Below are positions 31,721 to 43,298 of a DNA stretch of 64,000 nt, in pieces. Source of the DNA: Azadirachta indica (lineage: Eukaryota; Streptophyta; Magnoliopsida; Sapindales; Meliaceae). The notes beneath the pieces were generated by a model. The model did not search any database. It was not told where the DNA came from and saw only the letters and a list, made by a program, of their open reading frames with translations. Position 1 is the first letter of the stretch. Each line of letters starts with the position of its first letter. Location: assembly GCA_022749755.1 (NCBI GenBank), contig CM040441.1, positions 22,941,475 to 23,005,474 of the forward strand. Direction: 5' to 3'. The position numbers were made by a program, and so were the translations under genes.

Positions 31721-32756
31721 CTCTTATGGATATTTTACCTTTGCCTACTAATAAAGACCATGCTAATTTTGATAGTTAGAAAAAGGTAGATTTTGTGAAG
31801 GATTTACCTGCCAAAGTTCAGGCTAACAAAGGAAGAATGAGCAATATACTAAACAAGCTAATAAGGGGTGTTTGAGGGTTCTTTTTGAACTTGGACATTG
31901 GGTTTGGATGCATATGTGTAAGGAGAGGTTTCCTACACAAAAAAAATTAAATTTGTAGCCTAAAGGAGATGGATCTTTTCAACTCTTGGAGAGAATCAAT
32001 GATAACTAGATTTACCATATAACTATGGTAATGTTAGTGCGACTTTTAATGTTGTTGATTTATCTTTCTTTGATGTAGGCAATTCGAGGACGAATCCTTT
32101 TGAAGAGGGAGGAAATAATGGAGATCGTGACGCTAGCCAAATAGTTCAAGCTAACATTTCCAAATATTTTCAAGATCCTTTGCAAAGAATCAGAGTTCCA
32201 ATGACTAGAGCAAGGACAAAGAGGATGAAAAAGACTTAACAAGGCTTGATTATAGAAGTGCATGACAAAGAAGCTATTCTATAAGATTCTAAGGCTATTC
32301 TAGAAGTTTCTAAAGTCTCATCAAAGATAATCACTTACCTTTATGTGCAAGAAGAAAAATAGCCGTGCGCTACTAAATCCTAATACCACATAGGAAAATT
32401 AGGGCTTTAAAGATTCCTTATTTGTTTTAGATTATTTACTTTACATATAATTAATTTCTTAATTTGTTTAGGATTGTTATGCTTCTTAATTAGATTAGGA
32501 TTTTAGTTTTCTCTTTTATTTGAGATTTCTATTCTCATTTATGTTAGGATTTTATTCTTATTTAGTTTTGAACTAATGTTTTCATACCTATATAAAGGCT
32601 ACTACTATGTAAATGAATAATCATCACATCATTAATAATATTGAGATATTTTGAGCAAGTGTAGCTTTGCCTTCTTGTGTTTTTGGTAGAATACAATATC
32701 CTAACTTATCAAAGGAGTGATCAACTTTTGTGGCGTTTTCAAGATTGGAATTTTAA
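31721..32756 (+). repeat. 1036-bp tandem duplication, unit 2
   Basis: Nearly identical direct repeat of 30685-31720, ending at GGAATTTTAA. After it, the sequence continues into the rest of LTR_B. Confidence 0.95.
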
Positions 32757-33221
32757 AAATTTATTTTCTTAAGTTCTAATCTGATAATCTACAACTTATT
32801 TTTTGGTTCTTAGGATGCACATAACAATTGATTTAAGAGTTCGTAGAGCAAGTCGTCTAATGGGTTCTTATCACTTACGGCAATTGAATTTATTAATTAT
32901 GCTATTATTTGGTGGAATCAATTGTTGAAGGATAGAAGAAGAAATCAAGAATGTCTTGTTGACACGTAGGACGAGATGAAGGTAATAATGAGAAGATGTT
33001 TCATTCCAAGCTACTATCATCCGAAGTTGTTCAACAAATTACAATGATTAACTCAAAAGGATCCAAAAGCGTAGATGAATACTACAAAGAGATGAAGGTT
33101 GCTATGATTCAAGCAAATGTAGAGGAGGATAGAGAAGCTACCATTGCTAGGTTCTTATGTGGTTTAAATCGTGAGGTTGCGGACGTAGGGGAGATGTAAT
33201 ATTATGTAGAGTTGACAAATA
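32757..33221 (+). pseudogene. LTR_B end joined to a CRM-like gag fragment
   Basis: The end of LTR_B (to about 32880) is followed without primer site or leader by gag coding DNA: INYAIIWWNQLLKDRRRNQE, DEMKVIMRRCF, SKGSKSVDEYYKEMKVAMIQ, EEDREATIARFLCGLNREV, then YYVELTN. It breaks off into satellite at about 33222. A large deletion has removed the intervening 5' part. Confidence 0.75.
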
Positions 33222-36200
33222 TGGACTCCAAAAATGTCTTCATTTCGAGAAAGGCCATACATCTCCTACAAACCATCACGTGAGGATTATTTTCTTGCAT
33301 TTTATTTCGAAAACAAAGAAATTGAACATGTACGATTTTCGAGACTAGAATTGTCAAATGCGAAACGGGACTTGAACAACGTCTTCGTTTTGAGACCTAC
33401 CATATGTCTTATTACTCACCATCGCATGAAGATCATTGCGATGCACTTTATTTTGAAAACAGAAAAGTTAAAATTGTACGATTTTTTGTGTTAGAATTGT
33501 CACATGCAAAACGGACTAGGAAAATGTTTTCGTTTCGAGACTGGCCACACGTCTTGGTACTCACCATTGTGTGAGGATCGTTTTGGTGCATTTTATCTCA
33601 AAAAAGAGAAAGTTGAAAATGTATGATTTTCGTGGCCTAAATTGTCAAATACAAAACGGACTTGAAAAACGTCTTTGTTTCGAGATGGCCATACGTCATG
33701 TTACTTACCATCACATAAGGATCATTTCAGTGTATTTTATTTAAAAAATGAAAATGTTGAAAATGTACAATTTTCAGGGCCAAAATTGTCAAATGTGAAA
33801 CGGACTCAAAAAATATCTTCGTTTCGAGACAGGTCACACATCTTGTTACTCACCATAGCGTGAGAATCACTTCGATGCATTTTATTTCGAATAAGAAAAA
33901 GTTAAAAACATAAAATTTTCGGTGCCGACAATGTCAAATGCGAAATGGCCTAGAGAAATGACTTCGTTTCAAAACGGCTCACAGGTCTTGTTACTAACTA
34001 TAGGGCAAGGATCATTGGAATACATTTTATTTCAAAAATAAATAAGTTAAAAATGTGCGATTTTCAAGGCTGAAATTGTCAAATGCGAAACAGACTTGAA
34101 CAACGTCTTCATTTAAGGATGGGTCACTTGTCTTGTTAGTCACTATCATGTGAGAATCATTGCAGTGCATTTTATTTTGAAAACGGAAAGTTAAAAATGT
34201 ACGATTTTCGATGCCGAAATTGTCAAACAGGTAAGGGACTCGAGAAACGACTTGTTTTTAGAACGGCAATAAGTCTTATTACTCACTATCATGTGAAGGT
34301 TGTTGCGTTACATTTGATCTCAAAAATGCAGAAGTTGAAAATGTACGATTATCAGAGTCAAAATTGTCAAAAACGAAATAGATCCGAAAAATGTCTTTGT
34401 TTCGAGAAGGGCACATGTCTTGCTACTCACCGTCACGTGAGGATCACTTTGGTGCATTTTATTTAGAAAACGAAAAAATTAAAACGTACAATTTTCGGCA
34501 CTGGAATTGTCAAACGCAAAACTGGTTGAGAAATGACTTTTTTTCGAGATAGGGCATATGTCTTGTTACTCACGATTGCATGAGGATCATTGCAGTGTAC
34601 TTTATTTCGAAAATAGAGAAATTAAAATGTATGATTTTCGATGTCGAAATTGTCAAATGCAAAACGGATTCGAAAAATGACTTCGTTTTGAGACAGACCA
34701 CACACATCTTGGCAACAAATTGTCAAATACGAAATACACTCCAGAAACGTCTTCATTTCAAGACAGGTCATACATCTTCCTACTGACCATCACGTGAGGA
34801 TCATTTTTGTGCATTTTATTTCGAAAATAGAGAAGTTAAAAATGTACGATTTTTGGAGCTAGAATTGTCAAATGTGAAACTGCCTTGAAAAACGTCTTCA
34901 TTTCAAGACCTGTCACACGTCTTGTTACTCACCATTACGTGAAGATCATTGCGGCGCAATTTATTTCAAAAATCGAAAAGTTAAAATTGTACGATTTTTT
35001 GTGCCAGAATTGTCACACGCGAAACGAACTCAGAAAACATCTTCGTTTTGAGATAAGCCAAACGTCTTGCTATTGATCATCATGTGAGGATCATTTTGGT
35101 GCATTTTATTTTGAAAACTAGAAAGTTAAAAATGTACGATTTTCGTAGCCGGAATTGTCAAATGCTAAACGAACTCGAAAAACGTATTTATTTCGAGACT
35201 GGCCACACGTCTCGTTACTCACCATAATGCGAGAGTTAGTTTGGTGCATTTTATTTTGAAAATGGAGAAGTTGAAAATGAACGATTTTCGGGGCCGCAAT
35301 TGTCAAATATGAAATGGACCCAAAAACCGTATTTGTTTAGAGATAGGCCAAAAGTCTTGTTACTCACCATTACGTGGGGATCCTTCCAGTGTATTTCATT
35401 TCGAAAATGAATAAATAGAAAATTTATCATTTTTGGTGCCAAAATTCTCAAACGCGAAACGGACTCGAGAAACGATTTCTTTTTGAGACAGACCATATGT
35501 CTTATTACTTACCATTGTGTGAGGATCATTGCAATACATTCTATTTTGAAAACAGAAAAGTTAAAAATGTTCGATTTTTTATACTAGAATCGTTAAGTGC
35601 AAAACGGACTCAAGAAATGATTTCGTTTCAAAACAGAACGCATGGCTAGCTACTTACCATCACGTGAGTATCATTGTGGTGCATTTCATTTCGAAAACGA
35701 AAAAGTTGAAAATGTATAATTTTTGGCACCAGAATTCTCAAATGTAAAATGGACTTGAGAAATGACTTCGTTTTGTGACGGACCATACGTCTTGTTACTA
35801 ACCACCGCATGAGGTTCATTATATTACATTTTATTTCAAAAATAGAAAAGTTAAAAATGCACGATTTTCGAGACTAGAATTGTCAAATGCGAAACGGACT
35901 TGAAAAACGACTTTGTTTTGTGACGGACCACACGTCTTATTACCCATTACAGCGTGAGGATTATTGCTATGCATTTTATTTTAAAAATGGAAAAGTTGAA
36001 AATGTAAGATTTTCAGGGCCAGAATTTTCAAACACAAAATGTACTCGAAAAATGCCTTTGTCTGGAAACGGACCACATTTCTCATCACTCACCATCACGT
36101 GAGGATCATTTTAATGCATTTTATTTTGAAAACGGAAAATTTAAAAATATACTCTTTTCTGACCAGAATCGTCAAACATGAAACGGACTAAAGAAACAAC

Positions 36201-36472
36201 TTCATTTCGAGAAGGGTTACACATCTTTTTACTCACTATCACATGAGAATTATTATGGTGCATTCTATTTTGAGAACAGAGAAGTTAAAAATCTATGATT
36301 TTCGGGGCTGAAATCGTCAAATGCAAAACGGAGTCAAAAAACGTCTTCATTTCGAGATACGCAACACGTCTTATTACTCATTATTGCGTGAAGATTATTT
36401 CGGTACATTTTTATTTCAAAAAAAAAGTTAAAGATGTACAATTTTTGTGACCAGAATTGTCAAAGTAGAAAC
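33222..36472 (+). repeat. ~145-bp satellite array (main plus-oriented array)
   Basis: About 22 head-to-tail monomers. Spacing measured between successive GTCTTCGTTTCGAGA blocks near the left end is 145, 144, 146 and 145 bp. Many monomers contain the palindrome TCACGTGA (a CACGTG core) and the block AAATGTACGATTTTCGG. Divergence between neighbours is substantial, so the array is not freshly homogenised. Confidence 0.93.
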
Positions 36473-36911
36473 TGACACGGGAGTGTCCAAACATCAAGAG
36501 CAGAACTTAAGTGCCAATAAGTTCAAGATGATTTCTCTAATTTACTAAGTTGTGATGACACTGTTAAGAGGGGCAATTTCGAAATTTAAACTATATTCAC
36601 TAAAGTAATATTTTGAAAAGACCTTAGTACCATTGAAAAGTTGGAGATATAAGTTTTCTATAAAATTTTACGGTTTAGCATTTAGAGTTTTTTAGAAAAA
36701 GTTATGACAATTTCTTCACAACACATTCATTTTCAAGGCAAAATATGAATGCACAAATTTTAAAGGTTTTTTAGCTTAAAGTTAATGTGTTTTATTTAAT
36801 TTTTAGATGATAGAAGTATTTGTTTAGTTGTAATTCAAAATCTTAGCTATTTTGATTTATTTTTTAAAGATTCTTAAATACTTGTATAAGTTTGTCAATG
36901 TTAGATAGTGG
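36473..36911 (+). mobile_element. LTR_E 5' part inserted at the satellite edge
   Basis: Starts TGACACGGGAGTGTCC, directly after the satellite GAAAC. Matches the reverse of about 1980-2417. It is interrupted at 36912 by an LTR_C in reverse orientation. Confidence 0.75.
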
Positions 36912-37671
36912 TGATACCAACTTCGCTAATAACGTGACGAATCCCAACACCTAATGAATAATGAACCCTAAGATTTTTCCAACATACAAGTTTATTGAGT
37001 TTTAACCCGATACCTATTTAGATATGAATCAAAACTACGATTGTTCAAACGCTACATCAAAAATCCTTAAAAAACACTTAAGAATTTAGGTGATAAATTT
37101 AGTTGTTTTGAATGCCACAAGAAACTAAATTTGAAGAGTTCAAGAACAAAAACTTATATGGAATAACTCAATACTCCAATTTTGCTTATTTCATTTAAGA
37201 AATGAAGCCTTTCTATAAACAAATACAAAATGAAAAATGTCAAAAATTAGGCCAACAATCCTACTTAACAATTTGACAAAGTAATACGAAATTTATAACT
37301 TTTGAAAAATACAAACTTCGAACATAAAGATGTAAGCAATGACATCATAGCTATCTTATATAAACATAAAAATGTAAGTGATTACATCATTTAAGATTCT
37401 TAAAATTACACAAACGGACTACAATTTTTGAACATTTCCACATTAATCTTCTTGGACTCTAAATGCTTGAACGATGTTTACTGAGCCTAATTCTTCAAAA
37501 CATGTATTTTCAATTCCATTTAAGACACTTTGCAATGTCTTGGCTTTAATTCTTGTAATCGGTCTACTCGCCACGCTGAACAAATCATATAAATGCTGCA
37601 ATTGAGTATCTCCATCCTTATATGTGAGTTTCTCCTCTTGTTTGCATGGTTGCGCAACTTCGTTTGCATTA
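36912..37671 (-). mobile_element. LTR_C, 3' LTR of a reverse-strand CRM-like fragment
   Basis: Plus strand reads TGATACCAACTTCGC...CGTTTGCATTA, with decayed LTR_C ends. Behind it (37672-37690) the complement of a polypurine tract, TTCTCCCCCCTCTTG, marks it as the 3' LTR. Confidence 0.8.
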
Positions 37672-37855
37672 TTCTCCCCCCTCTTGAAAAAGATTTGTCC
37701 TCAAATCGCTACCCACATTAAAAGAAGATAAGGCAAAAGCATTAAAGCTTGTACTAACCCCATACTTATCTGATAGTTCAAGTTTGTAGGCATTGTCATT
37801 GATGTGTTCCACTACTCGAAATGAGGCATCTCCCTTTAGTAGAAGTTTAGAACAT
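37672..37855 (-). pseudogene. CRM-like integrase C-terminus fragment
   Basis: On the minus strand: GDASFRVVEHINDNAYKLEL-type block, DKYG, SSFNVGSDLRTN and the polypurine tract. Truncated upstream where a plus-strand integrase fragment begins. Confidence 0.7.
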
Positions 37856-38620
37856 TTTTATGGAATAAATTAGAAAGTATACTCTTGTTTTCTATTGTTA
37901 CACATCCGCAAACGGATGGTCAAACTAAAGTAGTTAATAGAACACTCATTACTTTGTTGCGTGCTATCATTCAAAAGAACTTAAAGTACTAGGAGAAGTG
38001 TTTGCCACAAATTGAGTTTGCATATAGTAGGTCTATTTATTCTATTACTTTTTTTTTTTTACCTTTGAAAATTGTTTATGGCTTTAATCCTCTAACTCTT
38101 ATGGATATTTTACTTTTACTTACTAATGAACATGCTAATCTTGATGGAAAGAAAAAAACAAATTTTGTGAAAGATTTACATACCAAAGTTCAGGGGCGTT
38201 CTAAGATTGTTTTTGAACCTGGAGATTGGGTGGTGTACACATGCGAAAGGAGAGGTTTCCAATACAAAGAAAATTGAGATTGCAGCCTAGAAGAGATGGA
38301 CTATTTCAAATCTTGGAGAGAAAATCAATGGTAATGCTTACAAAATAGATTTACCAAACAACTATGGTAACTTAGTGCGACTTTTAATGTTGCTGATTTA
38401 TCTTTATTTGATGTAGGTGATTCGAGGATGACTCCTTTCGAGGAAGAAGGGAATAATGGAGATCAAGACGCTGGCCAACTGGTTCAAGCTAATATTCTCA
38501 AATATTTTCAAAATCCTTTGCAAGGAATCGGTGGTCTAATGACTAGAGTAAGGACAATAAAGATGAAAGAGACTTTACAAGGCTTAATTATGGAAGTGCA
38601 TGACAAAGAAGCTATTCTGT
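37856..38620 (+). pseudogene. CRM-like element B integrase C-terminal half and polyprotein end
   Basis: Begins mid-integrase ([13 protein letters not shown]), then [23 protein letters not shown] with Glu replaced by Lys at the DDE position, QIEFAYSRS, FKIVYGFNPLT, FEPGDWVVYTCERRGF, a shifted GNAYKIDLPNNYGN, and the C-terminal tail DAGQLVQANILKYFQNPLQG. It is related to, but diverged from, 30400-31200. Confidence 0.8.
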
Positions 38621-39063
38621 AAGATTCTAAGGCTGTTTTAGAAGTTTCCAAATCCTCACCAAAGATAATCATTTATCTTTATGTACAAGAAGAAGAATAG
38701 CCCTGAACTACTAAAATCCTAATGCCATATGGAAAAATTAGGGTTTTAAAGATTTTTGTTTGATTTAAATTATTTACTTTACATAAAATTAGTTTCTTAC
38801 TTTGTTTAGAATTGTTATGTTTCCTAATTAGATTAGGATTTTAGTTTTTTCTTTTATTTGGGGGGTTCTAAATCTTATTTACGCTAAGATTTCTTTTCTT
38901 ACTTAATTTTGAAATGATATTCACATGCCTATATAAAAGGCTACTACTAGATTTATATAGATTGACATTATTATTTTATTTATGATTTAAAAACTTATTT
39001 TCTAGTTCCTGGGGTATGCATAAAAATTGATTTAAGAGTTTGTAGAGCAGGTCGTTTAGTAGG
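38621..39063 (+). mobile_element. LTR_B (partial)
   Basis: Follows the polyprotein end. It has the AAATTAGGG, TTAGATTAGGATTTTAG and CTATATAAAAGGCTACTACT (TATA) blocks seen in 31350-31570, then ATTGATTTAAGAGTTTGTAGAGCAGG as at 32825-32860. Confidence 0.7.
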
Positions 39064-39763
39064 TTTACATCAAGTAGATTGCAAAAAAAAGAATAAAATA
39101 TCTCTGCGTCACCAAATTCTAATGCCACATGGATAATTTTGGCTTTTGAAGATTTTTAATTTAATATAGAATTAGTTTCCTAATTTATTTAGGATTGTTA
39201 TTTTTATATTTCTTAATTAGATTAGAATTATAGTTTTTTTTTTAATTTAGGATTTTTTATTCTCATATAAGTTATGATTTTTTATTCCTACTTAATTTTT
39301 TATTTCTATTTTATTTATATTTCTTTTTAGTAGCTTATTTATATGGGGCTAAAATTGTGTTGAAATTCAGAATATTGGTTCTCAAATATTGTTTTCAATG
39401 AAAAATAAATTATTTATTTAGTTCTTTTTAAAAACTTGTGAATTTATTAAGAATTATATTCTTGTGGCATTCAATAACTAGACTTATCACCTTAATTCTT
39501 TAGTGGTTCTTGAGATTCTTGGTGTGGCGCCTTTAAATAATTATAGTTCTTGATTCTTATCTTGTTAGGTGATGGTTCAAGGTTTACTAAACTTGCATCT
39601 TAAAAATTTTCGGGTTCTGTATCACATTTAGTATCGGGTTTCTGTTACATTGTTAACAAGGTTTATTATCAAGTTGATTTTTGGTTTTGTCACATTGTTA
39701 TTAAGGTTTAATATCACGTTCGGTATTAGGTTTTGTCACATCTTGGTTGTGAGGTTCACATCA
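39064..39763 (+). mobile_element. LTR_D (about 700 bp)
   Basis: Starts near TTGCAAAAAAAAGAATAAAA and ends GAGGTTCACATCA. The end resembles the LTR_C end (GAGGTTCGTATCA), so LTR_C and LTR_D are probably related CRM-like families. A reverse relative lies at 29033-29683. It contains short internal echoes of TTGTCACATTGTTA. Confidence 0.65.
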
Positions 39764-40118
39764 TTAATCAATTTTTCTTTGATGAATTTAAATGCCTTTT
39801 CTTGCTCTTTTCCTGACTTGAATGGAACATTCTTCTTCATGACTTTGGTTAACAGTGTAGCTATGCTACTAAAAAATTTTGAACAAAGCGCTGATAAAAA
39901 TTGGCTAATCCATGAAAGTTTCTTACTTGATTCGTCGAAGTATGTGTTAGCCATTCTTAAATTGCCTTCACCTTCTCATCATCGACCTCAATCCTTTTAG
40001 CACTTACAACTAAATCAAGAAACACAAGTTTATCCATACAAAATGTACATTTCTTAAAATTAGCAAATAACCTTTCTTTCCTTAAAACTTTTAAAACAAG
40101 TTTTAAATGTTCAACATG
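39764..40118 (-). pseudogene. CRM-like element C RNase H start and RT end, left part
   Basis: On the minus strand: thumb and connection blocks (VVSAKRIEVDDEKVKAI-like, then FSSIATLLTKVMKKNVPFK and KEQEKAFKFIKEKL). Continues across the Athila solo LTR into 41512-42562. Shares its layout with 54575-54930. Confidence 0.75.
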
Positions 40119-41511
40119 TGATGAATGTTTAAAAGTGTAGGTTTATCAAGAGAAATATTATGATTTAAGCTTAATAATGTCTTTCTATTCCCCAATAATA
40201 AAGTATATTCCTTTATATTGAATTGCAAAATATGAATTGGACTAAATAGTTAGTTTTGCGCTGGTTTCGTATAATGAGCGTATCTTTCAATCCACAACAT
40301 CAATTGATACGACTTTTATGTTGGACAAACATAAACTCATCATTTCACAACATTATAAGCCAAAGGTTGGACCAGTTCAAGCAATTAATGGGACAAAATT
40401 GGGTTTCAACAGAACTCAAGCGCATCTTTGATCTATCCCAACATCCTTCTATTTTTGGGCCGTATCCCCCTAAATACGTGACGAAAAATTATATGCTTTG
40501 GTGATCTAAAAAGCTAAGAAAAGGATTTAAATCGTTTATATTTTGCACTTTCTCAAATTTCAACTGGTCGGCTACCAAAAAAAACTATCATTCTAGAAGG
40601 GCGGTGGAGAAATGCGACTTGAACATTTCTGCCTATTTTCAACACAACTCACGTTTTCAAACATCAATAAAGGTAAGATTTAGACCATTAGAAAGCTGAA
40701 TTATCCACCTACAACTTTGAAGAAGGCTGTTTTATGAAATTCAGTGGTTTTAATGGTAAAAAATATGTTGGAAGTTGGTAGAGCGTGATTAATTAAAAAT
40801 TGACGAATTATGTTCACACATGTGAAATGTCTTTTGTTTTACCTATATAAAGGAAGATGTGGAAGTGAGGAGGCAGATTTTGAGTTACCATTTTTGTTTC
40901 CTTTTGTAATTTGAACTTCAATTAAATAGTGTCTTTCTAAATTACTAATTAGGGCTAAGGGTGTAGTTTTGTTGATTTTATAGCATTGTTTTTTTATCAT
41001 TCTAAGTTGTGCTCAATGCAAAATCTTTTCAATTGAGTGAACTATATTTCTTAAAAGTGTTTTGGTTTGTTAGGAGGTTTGATTCATTGTTAACAAAAGG
41101 TACACTAAATGCTTGCATATTTTCTACAAACCAAGAACAAGATATGTTATATTTTTCACAAATAAATTGAATAATTAATCTTTCATTTTGTTACCTTTTC
41201 TTCAAAGAAGTATTGTAATGTATTTCAATATATTTATCTTCTGATCTATTAAGTAATTCTTAATTGAGTTAAAAAAATGAGTAAAGGATGATTTCTATAA
41301 TTTTCAACAAAATGAATCCCTAATGCCCTAATGCCCTAATAATATTAAATTTACATTGAACAAGAAACAAATTCATTTTATTTTCATCCTATTTTGACAT
41401 TGAATTTGTGGACCTTATATAACGTATTCCCTGTAAATCGACACTCGGACTTCTAAACTTTATTACTTAAAACAACCTATATTTGAGAGTTACAATCTTT
41501 AAGTTGTAACA
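40119..41511 (+). mobile_element. Athila solo LTR
   Basis: 1393 bp, TGATGAATG to AGTTGTAACA, splitting CRM-like pol. Flanks ACATG (40114-40118) and ATATG (41512-41516) fit a 5-bp target duplication with one later change. No primer site or internal DNA follows. It carries TATATAAAGG at 40844-40853 and is a few percent diverged from 12967-14360 by eye. Confidence 0.9.
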
Positions 41512-42562
41512 ATATGATCATCAAAGTTTTTACTATAAATCAAGATATCATCAAAATAGACTATTATGAATTTGCCAATGAGAGCACACAAAATATGATT
41601 CATAAGTCTCATGAGAGTACTAGATGCATTAGTTAGCCTAAAAGTCATAACTAACCATTCATACAAATCATATTTTGTTTTAAATGCAATTTTCTACTCA
41701 TCCCCTTCTTTCATCCTAATTTAATAGTATCCACTCTTAACATCAATTTAGAAAACACATAAGATCCATACAATTCATCTAACATATCATTTAATCGAGG
41801 AATAGGATGTCGATACTTTACCATAATATGTTGATAGCTCGACAATCAACATAGATCCTCCATATCCCATCTTTCTTAGGCACTAGTAGCATCGAAACTG
41901 CACAAGGACTCATGCTTTCTTTAACATACCCTTTCTCCATCAACTCGTTAACTTGTCGTTAAAGTTCCTTCATCTTCTCATAATTACTTCTATAGGCTGG
42001 ACGGTTCGAAATTGTTACACCGGGTATAAAATTAATTTGATGTTCAATTCCTCGAATTGAAGTTAATCTAGGGGCAACCTCTTTAGAAAAGACATTCTCG
42101 AATTCTTGCAATAGAAACATATCATTGCTCGACAAAATCCAGCAAGATCGTTAGTACACAAAAAGGCTTCCTTATACATACGTACTACAAGGGGCTATTG
42201 TGATAGTAAAGCTCTTTTGATCTCACTATTTTTTACAATGAAATTATATTTTTCTTCTTTCTCACACAATAATTTTGCAACTCTCTTATTTTTACTCTCA
42301 CTCTTTTTCACATTTATGCCATTCTCTTTTTCTTTTCTATTTTCACTTGCTTTTTGCACCTTTAATTGGTTTTTGAGAACTTGTTTTGGAGTCAATGGTA
42401 CAAGTGATATAGGTTGCTTTTTTATGGTAAAAGAGTATTTATTGATGAAATTGTTATGTGTGACTCGTCGATTGTACTGCCATGACTGCCCATTACGATG
42501 TGACATGCGTGCATAAGTATCACGTCGCAAAGTACCTCATTTTCATACTTGCCAATGGAAAA
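41512..42562 (-). pseudogene. CRM-like element C reverse transcriptase, linker and protease end
   Basis: On the minus strand from 42562: RRVTHNNFINKYSF, PISLVPLTPKQVL, a Lys/Glu-rich linker, the pre-RT block, [12 protein letters not shown], a decayed palm, then MNHILCAL and [14 protein letters not shown] with the catalytic YFDD intact (about 41560). Broken by stops. Cut at 42562 by satellite. Confidence 0.8.
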
Positions 42563-43298
42563 TGTTGGTTACTCATCGTAGTGTGACGATCATTATAATG
42601 CATTTCATTTAAAAAATGGAAGAGTAAAAAATGTGCGATTCTCGAAGACTAAATTATCAAACGCGAAACGGGGGCAGAAAAATAGTTTTGTTTTGAGACG
42701 GGACGCGTTTCTTGTTACTTATCATGGGGTGCGATCATTCCAATGCATTTGATTTCAGAAACAGAAGAGTTGGAAATGTACAATTTTCGAGGATGAAATT
42801 GTTAAAAGCGAAACAGACTCAAAAAAATGGTTTCGCTTCGAGATGGGATGCATGTTTTGTTACTCACCGTGGTGTGCGATCATTACTATGCATTTAATTT
42901 AAAAAACAGAATAGTCTGAAATGTACGATTCTCGAAGGCAAAATTGTCAAATGCAAAACAGGCACAAGAAAGTAGTTTCGTTTTGAGACGGGATGCATGT
43001 CTTATTACTCACCGTAGCATCATGATCGTTGCAATGCATTTTATTTAAAAAAAATGAAAGGGTCAGAAATGTAAGATTCTTGGGGACAAAATTGTCAAAC
43101 GTGAATTAGGCACAAAATAATGGTTTTGTTTCGAGATGGGACACGTGTCTAATTACTCACCGTGGGGTGACGATCATTACAATGCATTTGATTTAAAAAA
43201 TGGAAGAATCAGAAATGTACGATTCTCGAAGGCAAAATTGTTAAACGCGAGACATGCACAAAAAATGGTTTCGTTTCGAGACGGGACGCGTGTCTTGT
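42563..43298 (+). repeat. Satellite array, subfamily 2, plus orientation
   Basis: About 5 monomers near 145 bp with variant blocks not seen in the main array: TTTCGAGACGGGACGCGTGTC, CACCGTGGTGTGACGATCATTACAATGC and GGAAGAGTCAGAAATGTACG. Read head to tail up to 43298, where the orientation flips. Confidence 0.9.

Noticed and set aside
43266..43290. CENP-B-box-like TTTCGTTTCGAGACGGGA in satellite monomers
   Set aside because: The two halves TTCG and CGGG are 8 bases apart, whereas the CENP-B box needs 7. Plants are also not known to use CENP-B at satellites. Only a superficial resemblance.
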